In this document: one piece after another, positions 18,314-26,399 of the stretch
Numbering within the stretch: the stretch's first letter is position 1
How the letters are laid out: each line of letters begins with the position of its first letter
Source of the DNA: an uncultured Flavobacteriaceae bacterium
Lineage (GTDB): Bacteria; Bacteroidota; Bacteroidia; Flavobacteriales; Flavobacteriaceae
Assembly (NCBI GenBank): GCA_943789305.1
Contig: CALSTP010000001.1
Location: 1,092,178-1,156,177 of the forward strand
Direction of reading: 5' to 3'
Length of the DNA: 64,000 bases
Translations under genes and position numbers: made by a program
The notes under the pieces: generated by a model
Told to the model about the DNA's origin: nothing
Databases searched by the model: none
The model's input: the letters and a program-made list of their open reading frames with translations, nothing else

Positions 18314-18321
18314 TAAGTTTG
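18314..18321 (+). promoter_or_regulatory. Candidate -7 box for mnmE
   Basis: TAAGTTTG fits TAnnTTTG and ends five bases before the mnmE ATG at 18326. The 17-23 base window upstream has no exact TTG (CTG at 18294-18296 is the nearest). If used, the transcript would be leaderless. Confidence 0.4.
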
Positions 18322-18325
18322 CACT

Positions 18326-19708
18326 ATGATAAATGAAGGAACAATAATCGCACTTTCTACAGCTTCTGGTTCAGGAGCGATAGCCCTTATCCGTCTCTCT
18401 GGTCCAAATGCTATTCATCTTACTGATGAGGTATTTAGAGCACGGTCAGGGAAAAAATTAGTGTCTCAAAAAAGCCATAGCATTCATTTAGGAGAAATTA
18501 GAGATGGCGAAAGTATTATTGATGAAGTTTTGGTAAGTGTATTCAAAAACCCAAACTCATACACCGGAGAGAATGTAGTCGAAATATCCTGCCATGGGAG
18601 TCCATATATTCAACAGCAAATCATAAAAATTTTAATTGAAAGAGGTGCAATCACTGCAAAATCTGGAGAATTTACTTTACGAGCCTTTATGAATGGAAAA
18701 ATGGATTTATCTCAGGCAGAGGCAGTTGCTGATTTAATATCATCTGAAAATGAAGCTAGTCATCAACTGGCAATGCAACAAATGCGAGGTGGATTTAGCA
18801 ATGAAATAAAAAATTTAAGACAAGAGCTTTTGAACTTTGCTTCTTTGATTGAATTGGAATTAGATTTTGCTGAAGAAGATGTAGATTTTGCTGATCGAAA
18901 AGAATTGGAAAACTTAATCTTAAAAATCCAAACTGTTTTAAAACAACTACTCGATTCTTTTGCAATGGGTAATGTGATCAAAAAAGGAGTTCCAGTTGCA
19001 ATAGTAGGCCCACCCAATGTGGGAAAATCTACTCTTTTAAATTGCTTACTCAATGAAGATAAAGCCATTATTAGTGATATCGCCGGAACCACCAGAGATA
19101 GTATTGAAGATGAAATAACGTTAGATGGAGTGTGCTTCCGTTTTATTGATACCGCAGGTATTCGAGATACACAAGACACCATTGAGAAAATTGGAATTAA
19201 AAAAACTTTTGATAAGATTGAACTTGCAGCTTTTGTTTTGAATTTAGTAGACTCCAAAGACTATCTTAAAAATAAAAGTTCCGTGCAAAAAGATTTACAA
19301 AAATTCAAAAAACAATATCCAGAAAAAAAACTTCTGGTAGTTTTTAATAAAGAAGATCAAATTCAAAATAAGAGTTTTCCTGAATTTATTGAAGGATTTC
19401 CTATTCTGTCGATTAGTGCCAAAATGAATTCAAATATTGATCAGCTTATTTTTCTTTTAACTCAACATTTTAAATTAAATCCAACTCTAAATCAAAGTAT
19501 AATAACAAACTCTAGGCATTATGGAGCTCTACATGCTGCTCAAAAAGAAGTACTTGCTATTCAAAACGGGCTACGTAAGGGTTTGAGTGGAGATTTGCTA
19601 GCAATTGATCTGAGACAAGCCCTTTATCACTTGGGTGAAATCAGTGGAGAAGTAACCAATGATGAATTATTGGGAAATATTTTTGCAAACTTCTGTATTG
19701 GAAAGTAA
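18326..19708 (+). CDS. mnmE: tRNA uridine-5-carboxymethylaminomethyl(34) synthesis GTPase MnmE
   Basis: A 460-residue GTPase that, with MnmG, modifies U34 of certain tRNAs. The N-terminal folate-binding domain starts with TIIALSTASGSGAIALIRLSG, broken across 6-26. The G domain has GPPNVGKST (228-236), G2/G3 segments GTTRDSIEDE and DTAGIR, and G4 FNKED. The C-terminus ends CIGK with the family's invariant Cys457. The length fits the family. It converges with the InlB-like lipoprotein gene. Confidence 0.97.
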   Translation: MINEGTIIALSTASGSGAIALIRLSGPNAIHLTDEVFRARSGKKLVSQKSHSIHLGEIRDGESIIDEVLVSVFKNPNSYTGENVVEISCHGSPYIQQQIIKILIERGAITAKSGEFTLRAFMNGKMDLSQAEAVADLISSENEASHQLAMQQMRGGFSNEIKNLRQELLNFASLIELELDFAEEDVDFADRKELENLILKIQTVLKQLLDSFAMGNVIKKGVPVAIVGPPNVGKSTLLNCLLNEDKAIISDIAGTTRDSIEDEITLDGVCFRFIDTAGIRDTQDTIEKIGIKKTFDKIELAAFVLNLVDSKDYLKNKSSVQKDLQKFKKQYPEKKLLVVFNKEDQIQNKSFPEFIEGFPILSISAKMNSNIDQLIFLLTQHFKLNPTLNQSIITNSRHYGALHAAQKEVLAIQNGLRKGLSGDLLAIDLRQALYHLGEISGEVTNDELLGNIFANFCIGK

Positions 19709-19768
19709 CTTCTATGGCATTGACTGCAACGAACTGTCAAAAGTATTAATATATTAGGTCTTTAACCT

Positions 19769-20221
19769 TTAATTTATTTTTTCAAAATTTGCTGTCAGAA
19801 ATAAATCGGAATTAATATTTAATGTAATTAAAGGCTCATTTTTATAATAAGTTCTTGAGCTCCAATAACACTTGTTACAAATGTGTATTGTCCAACCTGT
19901 AAACTTGAATCCTTCATCAGTTGTCACCGATATATTTAATTCAGTATCTCTATCAAATTCATCTGCAAGTTTACCTGTTAATGTAACTCCTCCTCCTGTA
20001 TTTGTTAGGGATGTTATAGGGACAGTTGCTAAATCAGTTTCTTTTATAATACCTTGTTGAGACGAAATTTTTATAGTTCCGCCATTTGATGGATTAATAA
20101 AAAGTGCATATCGCATTACATTTTCATCTGATTTACTGTTTTCTATAATTTCAATTTCCACGCTATCTTTACTACAAGAAAGAACAGTTAAAACAATTAG
20201 TAGAAGTACAATTTTCTTCAA
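19769..20221 (-). CDS. Small lipoprotein with InlB B-repeat-like domain
   Basis: A 150-residue predicted lipoprotein: the signal peptide ends LTVLSC with Cys16 as the lipidation site, followed by SKDSVE. The mature part contains NPSNGGTIKISSQQG, a VTLTGKLADEFDRDTELNISVTTDEGF stretch (split around residue 90), FTGWT and LFLTANFEKIN. This is the pattern of divergent InlB B-repeat (Listeria-Bacteroides) domains, which pair a GGT-type opening with a F-x-x-W...A-x-F ending. It is likely surface or periplasmic; the binding partner is unknown. Two CxxC-like Cys (HICNKC) are in the loop. Confidence 0.7.
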   Translation of the reverse strand: MKKIVLLLIVLTVLSCSKDSVEIEIIENSKSDENVMRYALFINPSNGGTIKISSQQGIIKETDLATVPITSLTNTGGGVTLTGKLADEFDRDTELNISVTTDEGFKFTGWTIHICNKCYWSSRTYYKNEPLITLNINSDLFLTANFEKIN

Positions 20222-20350
20222 TTTGTTTGATTTTAAATTACAAGTAAAGTTACTAAATCCATCTCACAAACTGACCTATATAAAAGTAAAACAAGAAACA
20301 GACATTTTAGAATAACTATCTAAAAACCAATTACATAACTTGTATTTAAT

Positions 20351-20382
20351 AAAATAAAAACCCCCTAAAATATTAGAGGGTT
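20351..20382 (-). terminator. Intrinsic terminator after the 20404 gene
   Basis: On the minus strand, AACCCTCTAA (20382-20373), a four-base loop and TTAGGGGGTT (20368-20359) form a ten-base stem with one G-T wobble. The T-rich run TTTTTATTTT (20360-20351) overlaps the foot of the stem. It is 22 bases past the stop at 20404 and insulates the InlB-like gene downstream. Confidence 0.8.
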
Positions 20383-20403
20383 ATGCTTAATGCAAAGAAT
20401 AAG

Positions 20404-21171
20404 TTATTCTTTTACAGCGAAAACAATCGGTTGAAAGATGGGTTGAGATGAAAATCCGTCTGGATTTAAAGTTGCCATCTTTGAGTTTTTTGCTACCATT
20501 GGATCTAAAGTAGTATTTGCTCTATATTTCATTAGCTCTTCCAAACTATTGAACATATCCCAAGTAACTGCTGTTGACCATTTTGAATTCAAAGGAGCAA
20601 GCTTTCTTCCAACACCCCAATTAACCATGCCCATTTTTTCCATGTTAGAATCAAAATGGTCTTTCCATAGGCTTTTGTTTTCAGCTATAAATCCATTTAA
20701 ATCTTTGGGTCGAGCAAAATTGAATTGTATTATTTTTCCTAGACCTTTGGCAACACTAACTTCGTCTTGAAAAATCAATCGCGCATCTCTAGTCCATTTA
20801 AAACCTTTTGATAGTTCAGCAACTAATGCTTGTTCATCTTTGCTTAAAACTTTTGATGCATTGTTCCACCAAGAATTTTTTTCGCTAAAAAGTTCATCAA
20901 TTCCATTGTTTGACTGAACAAACAAATAATTCATTCTTTCCTCGTTATCTATGTTATCCATAGTAACCCTTTTTAAAAATGCCCAAAAAGCTATGTCTCC
21001 ATTTTCAACTGCATTTTGAGCGACTTTCTGCATATAAATAGATTGAACTTTTTCAAAAGCTTCGAGATCACCTTCAACACGAACCATGTGCATGGAAAAA
21101 ACTTGATAAACTTGAGCATAAGATAAGCTAACACTAAATAGTACTAAAAAACTAAAAAATATTTTTTTCAT
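20404..21171 (-). CDS. Secreted protein of unknown function
   Basis: A 255-residue protein with a clear signal peptide (MKKIFFSFLVLFSVSLSYAQ, cleavage after Ala19). I do not recognise a named family. Two similar segments are visible: VYQVFSMHMVRVEGDLEAF near the N-terminus, and GKIIQFNFARPKDLNGFIAENKS in the second half. Both could be the first strand and helix of ferredoxin-like dimeric alpha/beta-barrel domains. Trp-rich patches (SWWNNA, SKWSTAVTWDMF) are present. It ends at a strong terminator and stands alone, so it is a monocistronic gene. Confidence 0.75.
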   Translation of the reverse strand: MKKIFFSFLVLFSVSLSYAQVYQVFSMHMVRVEGDLEAFEKVQSIYMQKVAQNAVENGDIAFWAFLKRVTMDNIDNEERMNYLFVQSNNGIDELFSEKNSWWNNASKVLSKDEQALVAELSKGFKWTRDARLIFQDEVSVAKGLGKIIQFNFARPKDLNGFIAENKSLWKDHFDSNMEKMGMVNWGVGRKLAPLNSKWSTAVTWDMFNSLEELMKYRANTTLDPMVAKNSKMATLNPDGFSSQPIFQPIVFAVKE

Positions 21172-21340
21172 TGTTGTTCATTTATAATTAATAATACCTA
21201 AAAATAAAATATTGATTGTGAATAACAACTATAAATTACTAAAAATTCATTTGAAAAAAAATGATGCCAATCAGAAATAAATAAATTATTTTTTTGAATT
21301 CAAATATTTATTTATTTTTAAATATAGTATGTAATTATTA

Positions 21341-21535
21341 ATGTTAAATCTATTTAACGGTTTTGCATTTAAAAAAATATTAGAATTAACCAGATTAATT
21401 GAACTTCAATTAGATGATACTTTCATATCTTTGAGATACAAAAAAATAATTATGGGAGTTGGAGGGATAGTTGTAATAACATTTTTATTTTGCATGGCAT
21501 TGATGATTGTTATTGAAATAATAGAACGTATTTAA
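21341..21535 (+). CDS. Small single-helix membrane protein, unknown (64 aa)
   Basis: A 64-codon ORF with ATG start. Residues about 38-60 are one strong hydrophobic helix (MGVGGIVVITFLFCMALMIV, then EIIERI). The N-terminal half is a mixed amphipathic segment (FAFKKILELTRLIEL). No family is recognised. It lies 13 bases upstream of the Cys-rich small gene and on the same strand, so it may be part of a small-protein operon. Protein-like composition and gap filling are the only support. Confidence 0.45.
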   Translation: MLNLFNGFAFKKILELTRLIELQLDDTFISLRYKKIIMGVGGIVVITFLFCMALMIVIEIIERI

Positions 21536-21548
21536 AAAGACAAATTGT

Positions 21549-21740
21549 ATGGAAACCTACAGGTGTGAAAAATGTGATATGGCTGTGAATGCCAGTTGTG
21601 CTAGTTGTAATGAACCTCTAGTTAATGGATCTCTTCAATTAGAAGATGGCAGTAGTGTACAAATCTCGGAATGTCCAAAGTGTGAGGGCAAGATAAAGTC
21701 TCCACAATGTTGTGGTATGGATATGAGCTGTTCAGTTTAA
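21549..21740 (+). CDS. Small Cys-rich zinc-ribbon-like protein (63 aa)
   Basis: A 63-residue cytoplasmic protein with ten Cys. It has CEKC (6-9), CASC (17-20), CPKC near 41-44, and a closing CCGMDMSC. The paired CxxC units imply one or two structural zinc (or other metal) sites. I recall near-identical short proteins in other Flavobacteriia, always annotated hypothetical. It could be a rubredoxin/zinc-ribbon accessory factor. No enzyme motif is visible. It may be co-transcribed with the 64-residue membrane protein just upstream. Confidence 0.7.
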   Translation: METYRCEKCDMAVNASCASCNEPLVNGSLQLEDGSSVQISECPKCEGKIKSPQCCGMDMSCSV

Positions 21741-21797
21741 TTGATCTAACAAACCCAACAAAATTCAATAAAGTAAATACTCAACAATAGAAGCCTT

Positions 21798-21887
21798 ATG
21801 GAATGGTATTTAAAAAACAGATGGTGGATATGGACCATTACTAGTCTTTACTTGATATATCGTCTTATAATCTCAATTTACTATTAA
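21798..21887 (+). CDS. Possible 29-residue hydrophobic peptide
   Basis: A short ORF (ATG at 21798, TAA at 21885-21887) between the Cys-rich gene and nagB. It encodes a Trp/Tyr/Ile-rich helix with basic residues near the N-terminus (MEWYLKNRWWIW...). This looks like a single membrane-spanning peptide, but chance cannot be excluded for so short a frame and no homologue is recalled. Confidence 0.25.
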   Translation: MEWYLKNRWWIWTITSLYLIYRLIISIYY

Positions 21888-21914
21888 TTAAAAAACAAAA
21901 ACAACTAACATTTC

Positions 21915-23831
21915 ATGCAATCAACTGATCTAAGTTATAAACTTCCCGGATGGAACGAAGAATCTCGTTTTGAAAAAATCCATAACCTTACTTTTAAAAA
22001 TACTGAAGAAGCTTCAAAATTAGTTGCAAATGAAATAGCCGATGCAATTCGGGATTGTACCGCAGGATATTATGTTTTAGGTCTTGCTACGGGTTCTTCT
22101 CCTATCGGAGTTTACAAAGAACTTGTCCGTCTTCACAATGAGGAGGGTCTTAGTTTTAAGAAAGTAGTTTCTTTTAATCTAGATGAATATTTTGGTCTTA
22201 AAAAAGAAGATAAACAAAGCTACCACAGCTTTATGCACAACCACTTATTCGATCATATTGACATTTTAAAAGAAAATATTTTTATCCCAGATGGAGATAT
22301 TAAAGAATCAGAATTAACCGCATTTTGTAATGAATATGAATCAAAAATTGATTCCTTTGGAGGGGTCGATTTTCAATTGCTAGGTATTGGGAGAACGGCT
22401 CATATCGGATTTAATGAGCCTGGATCACACATCAATTCTTTAACTCGAATCATTGCTCTGGATCCCATAACTAGAGAAGATGCAGCTGAAGATTTCAATG
22501 GTCTTAACTTGGTTCCAACCAAAGCAATAACCATGGGGATCGGTTCTATCCTCAAAGCAAAAAGAATTATTTTGTTGGGTTGGGGTCACAAAAAAGCGGG
22601 TGTAATAGCTCAAACCATTGAAAAAGAAATTACAAGTATTTATCCAGCATCATTTTTACAAAACCACAGCAATTGTACTTTTGTAACCGATGAAGAAGCC
22701 AGCGCAGAGCTAACCAAACACAAAACTCCTTGGCTTGTAAAAGAATGTAATTGGACTGAAACACTCATTAAAAAGGCAATTGTATGGTTGAGTAACCAAA
22801 CTCAAAAACCCATTCTAAAATTGACCAACCGAGATTACAATGAACATGGTTTATCCAGTTTAATTGCCTCTCAAGGACAACCTTATGAATTGAATATTTG
22901 TATGTTCAATCAGCTCCAACATACCATAACAGGATGGCCAGGAGGAAAACCCAATCACGATGATACAAACCGACCAGAACGTGCAAATCCTGCTAAAAAA
23001 AGAGTACTTATTTTCAGTCCCCACCCAGATGATGATGTTATTTCAATGGGAGGTACATTTGCTCGACTTATCGACCAAGGCCACGAAGTTCATGTAGCCT
23101 ACCAAACTTCTGGAAATATCGCAGTAACTGATGAAGAAGCATTAAAATTTATTGAAGTTGCTGAAAATTCTTTCCTCAAAAACTCTAATAATACTGTAAA
23201 CTTAACTGCTTTAAAAGAAGAATTTAATAAAAATGACGGATCATCATCTCGTGAAGTCCTCAACATCAAAGGAGCTGTAAGAAGAAGTGAGTGCATTGCT
23301 GCGGCACGTTTTCTTGAACTACCAACAGAACAATTGCATTTCCTAAACCTTCCTTTTTATGAAACAGGGAGAATTATAAAAAATGAACCCAACTCTAAAG
23401 ATTATAAAATCACACAAGATTTAATTGAAAAAATAAAACCCCATCAGATTTTTGCTGCCGGTGATTTAGCAGACCCTCACGGTACCCACCGTACTTGCCT
23501 AAATGTTATTTTCAAAGTTCTTGAAGACATGAAAAACGAGGCCTACATGAATGATTGTAGGGTTTGGCTATATCGAGGGGCATGGCAAGAATGGGATATT
23601 GAAGATATCGAAATGGCTGTTCCCTTGAGTCCTGACCAAGTAATCCAAAAACGAAATGCAATCCTTTTTCATCAGTCCCAAAAAGATAAGGTAATGTTTC
23701 AAGGAAAAGACAATAGAGAATTTTGGGTACGTGCCGAACAACGGAACCAAACAACAGCATCACTCTACAATCAGCTCGGAATGGCAGAATACGAGGCAAT
23801 GGAAGCATTCAAACAATATGTTTTTAATTAA
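21915..23831 (+). CDS. nagB: Glucosamine-6-phosphate deaminase fused to a PIG-L-type deacetylase domain
   Basis: A 638-residue two-domain protein. Residues about 1-290 are NagB, which isomerises and deaminates GlcN-6-P to fructose-6-P: LGLATGSSPIG near 56-66, VVSFNLDEYFG with the catalytic Asp, and GIGRTAHIGFNEPGSHI. Residues about 360-638 are a LmbE/PIG-L domain with HPDDD at 370-374 and DPHGTHR, the metal-binding motifs of GlcNAc deacetylases. This fusion is known in Bacteroidota. The second domain's substrate is unproven; coupling deacetylation to deamination is an attractive inference. It converges on the GH20 gene. Confidence 0.93.
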   Translation: MQSTDLSYKLPGWNEESRFEKIHNLTFKNTEEASKLVANEIADAIRDCTAGYYVLGLATGSSPIGVYKELVRLHNEEGLSFKKVVSFNLDEYFGLKKEDKQSYHSFMHNHLFDHIDILKENIFIPDGDIKESELTAFCNEYESKIDSFGGVDFQLLGIGRTAHIGFNEPGSHINSLTRIIALDPITREDAAEDFNGLNLVPTKAITMGIGSILKAKRIILLGWGHKKAGVIAQTIEKEITSIYPASFLQNHSNCTFVTDEEASAELTKHKTPWLVKECNWTETLIKKAIVWLSNQTQKPILKLTNRDYNEHGLSSLIASQGQPYELNICMFNQLQHTITGWPGGKPNHDDTNRPERANPAKKRVLIFSPHPDDDVISMGGTFARLIDQGHEVHVAYQTSGNIAVTDEEALKFIEVAENSFLKNSNNTVNLTALKEEFNKNDGSSSREVLNIKGAVRRSECIAAARFLELPTEQLHFLNLPFYETGRIIKNEPNSKDYKITQDLIEKIKPHQIFAAGDLADPHGTHRTCLNVIFKVLEDMKNEAYMNDCRVWLYRGAWQEWDIEDIEMAVPLSPDQVIQKRNAILFHQSQKDKVMFQGKDNREFWVRAEQRNQTTASLYNQLGMAEYEAMEAFKQYVFN

Positions 23832-23905
23832 TTACAAACTTTTTAAGGTTGGGAAGTAAATATTTGTACTATTGTTGAATCATACAAAGTGAATTTCAGA
23901 TTTAC

Positions 23906-25438
23906 CTACTCCTTCCAAGGTATATTAGGAGAACGATAGTAATTTATTGATAAAGAATCGAGTAAAACACCATGTTCTATGAGTCTGTTTTCATATTCCT
24001 CCCAATTTCTTTGATTGGTTTGAGACCATCCAATCTCTGCATATCCCAAAAGTCTGGGGAAAGCCAGATAAGATAATTCGTCAAAGTTTGATATGGTTTC
24101 ACTCCAAAGAGGAGCCTCGATTCCAATAATATTTTCTTCTTTGATTCCCTCAACCAATTTTTCTGGAATCCAATCATATGCTTTTTTGATGCTAATATAA
24201 GAGGCCCAATGCAAGCCAAATGGAGAAAGACTATCGTATTGCATATCTAAATAAGCATATTGAGCCGGAGACATTAGAATTTTTGCGTTTTTTTTGATTG
24301 CTCCTTGAGCGTTTTTAGCATCAGCCCAATATTGAGCTACAGTATTGGATTTTAAATCAGAGGATTGAATTTCATCCCACCCCATTACTTTTTTCCCATA
24401 TTTGAGAATTATATCTTGAGTTCGGTTGATAAAAACAATATAATCTTCTTCTTTAGTAACATGAGATTCATCTCCCCCTAAGTGGAAATAAGGACCAGGT
24501 GTTATTTCAGTAATTTCACGAATAACATCATCCAAAAACTGGAATGTAACTTCTTTATCTACACACAAGGTGCTAAACCCAACCTCAGTTCCCGTATACA
24601 AACTAGTGCTTTTTCCGTCACAGTTGAGTTCAGGGTATGAGGCTAAAGCCGCATTGGTGTGACCAGGAATATCAATTTCTGGAATTATGGTTATAAAACG
24701 TTCTTGGGCATAGGAAATCAGTTCTTTGTACTCCTCTTGGGTATAAAAACCGCCAGGGCCTCCTCCTACTTCAGTACTACCGCCATAAGAAGTCAATTTG
24801 GGCCATGACTTGATTTCGATTCTCCAACCTTGATCATCGGATAAATGCAAATGCAGGTTGTTTATTTTGTACAGAGCCAACAAATCAATATACTTTTTAA
24901 CTTCCTCTAAAGTAAAAAAGTGACGAGCAACATCAAGCATTGCTCCTCGATAACCATACTTAGGCATGTCACTAATTACACCTGTAGGAAGGTAATCGTG
25001 GTTTGATGACAGATTTTGGAATCTCAACAATTGATCTAAAGTTGTAATGGCTCTATAAAACCCAGCTTCATTAGAGGAACTGATTTGGATTACCTTTTTT
25101 GAAATTTTTATTTCATAGGCTTCATCAGATTCAAACTCCTCTTTGACCAATTCAATTTTTGAATGTAAGAAAGGAATTCCCTCATTGAAAGTAAGTGTTT
25201 GCAATGAATGCGTTTCCCAGGTGTTTTTTAATTGAATTGCAGTTTTTTTGAGCGAAGCATCCTGTTCATCAAAATATAAGATAGTTTTGGATTTAATGAA
25301 AAAAGCACCTCCTGTTTCCTTTAGGCTGTTCGCAATAGGAATTAATGGAAAAGTTTCTAAGTGGGTTTCGATTTGCTTTTCACAATGAACAAAAAAAAGG
25401 ATACTTAATACAACAATTAAAAATTTAAAATTTTTCAT
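23906..25438 (-). CDS. Beta-N-acetylhexosaminidase lipoprotein (GH20)
   Basis: A 510-residue glycoside hydrolase of family 20 that removes terminal beta-GlcNAc or GalNAc. The signal peptide ends LFFVHC (lipobox, Cys19), so it is probably an envelope lipoprotein. The N-terminal GH20b domain (about 30-145) precedes the catalytic barrel, which begins YRGAMLDVARHFF and includes HLHLSDDQGWRIEIK. The catalytic pair Asp323-Glu324 is in HLGGDES. A late WGYAEIGWSQ-like segment closes the site. Last gene of the leftward run; an 18-base gap follows the isomerase-like gene. Confidence 0.95.
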   Translation of the reverse strand: MKNFKFLIVVLSILFFVHCEKQIETHLETFPLIPIANSLKETGGAFFIKSKTILYFDEQDASLKKTAIQLKNTWETHSLQTLTFNEGIPFLHSKIELVKEEFESDEAYEIKISKKVIQISSSNEAGFYRAITTLDQLLRFQNLSSNHDYLPTGVISDMPKYGYRGAMLDVARHFFTLEEVKKYIDLLALYKINNLHLHLSDDQGWRIEIKSWPKLTSYGGSTEVGGGPGGFYTQEEYKELISYAQERFITIIPEIDIPGHTNAALASYPELNCDGKSTSLYTGTEVGFSTLCVDKEVTFQFLDDVIREITEITPGPYFHLGGDESHVTKEEDYIVFINRTQDIILKYGKKVMGWDEIQSSDLKSNTVAQYWADAKNAQGAIKKNAKILMSPAQYAYLDMQYDSLSPFGLHWASYISIKKAYDWIPEKLVEGIKEENIIGIEAPLWSETISNFDELSYLAFPRLLGYAEIGWSQTNQRNWEEYENRLIEHGVLLDSLSINYYRSPNIPWKE

Positions 25439-25456
25439 TAAGGGGTTAGTTTGGAG

Positions 25457-26389
25457 TTAATATATTTTTGAAATTACTCTATCTAAAAGGTTTTTTGTTT
25501 TTATAATTCCTTCTTCCTCTGAAATTGAATTTCCTTCAAATTCGATTCCTACATATCCAGAGTAATTGTTCTGGTGTGCAATTGATATCATTTTATAAAA
25601 ATCAGCTTTAGTTTCGTTGCCTTGCGCATCAAATTCATAGGATTTAGCACTTAATGCTTTTGCAAAAGGCATCAATTCTTCCATTCCTTGATATTTATCG
25701 TATTCTGTAATGCAGCTTTGCCCCTCTCCTCGTTTGATACAAAAATTTCCAAAGTCTGGTAATGTACCTGTGTTTTTATACTTTACATTTTGCATTACAC
25801 CTGATAACCAGCTACCATCAGAAGATAAGCCACCATGATTTTCTACTAATATGTTAATTCCATGTGGTTCTGCAAACTCAGCTAAACGGTTTAAAGAATC
25901 AATACCTGCCTTTTGGGCTTCTGTTTTATCTTCTCCACCAGCCAAGTTAACTCGAATTGCATGACATCCCAAGGTATGTGCGGCTTCAACCCATTTATAG
26001 TGATTTTCAATAGCTTCCATTCTTTTCTTCGAATCTTTATCTGCCATGAATCCTTCACCATCGATCATGATCAAAATATTTTGCTGTTGATGATCTTCAG
26101 CACGGGAATTCATTTCTTTTAAATAAGTCATGTCTTTGGCTTTATCCTTGAAAAATGCATTAACATATTCCAAGCCTACACAACCAAAACTTTGAGCTTT
26201 TTCAGCAAATTCTAAATGATTCATTTTGCCACTAAATAATTTGTTGTGCAAAGACCATTGGGCTAATGAGATTTGTAAGGTTGGTTTTGAAATGTTATCT
26301 ATAAATAAACCCGATGCCTGAACCGGATTTATAAATGTCAAACCGGCACCAACAGTTAATGTTCCTGTTATGAATTTTCTTCTGTCCAT
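25457..26389 (-). CDS. Tat-exported sugar phosphate isomerase/epimerase-like protein
   Basis: A 310-residue TIM-barrel protein of the AP-endonuclease-2/xylose-isomerase-like superfamily (hydroxypyruvate isomerase or sugar epimerase type). The N-terminus MDRRKFITGTLTVGAG has a twin-arginine motif (RRKF) and a hydrophobic stretch, so it is probably exported by Tat. Metal-site candidates are ILVENHGG (about 180), GTLPDFGNF and YVGIEFEG near the C-terminus. The reaction is unknown. The neighbours suggest action on a sugar released by the locus. Ten bases separate it from the FG-GAP gene. Confidence 0.8.
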   Translation of the reverse strand: MDRRKFITGTLTVGAGLTFINPVQASGLFIDNISKPTLQISLAQWSLHNKLFSGKMNHLEFAEKAQSFGCVGLEYVNAFFKDKAKDMTYLKEMNSRAEDHQQQNILIMIDGEGFMADKDSKKRMEAIENHYKWVEAAHTLGCHAIRVNLAGGEDKTEAQKAGIDSLNRLAEFAEPHGINILVENHGGLSSDGSWLSGVMQNVKYKNTGTLPDFGNFCIKRGEGQSCITEYDKYQGMEELMPFAKALSAKSYEFDAQGNETKADFYKMISIAHQNNYSGYVGIEFEGNSISEEEGIIKTKNLLDRVISKIY

Positions 26390-26399
26390 GATTGATTTG

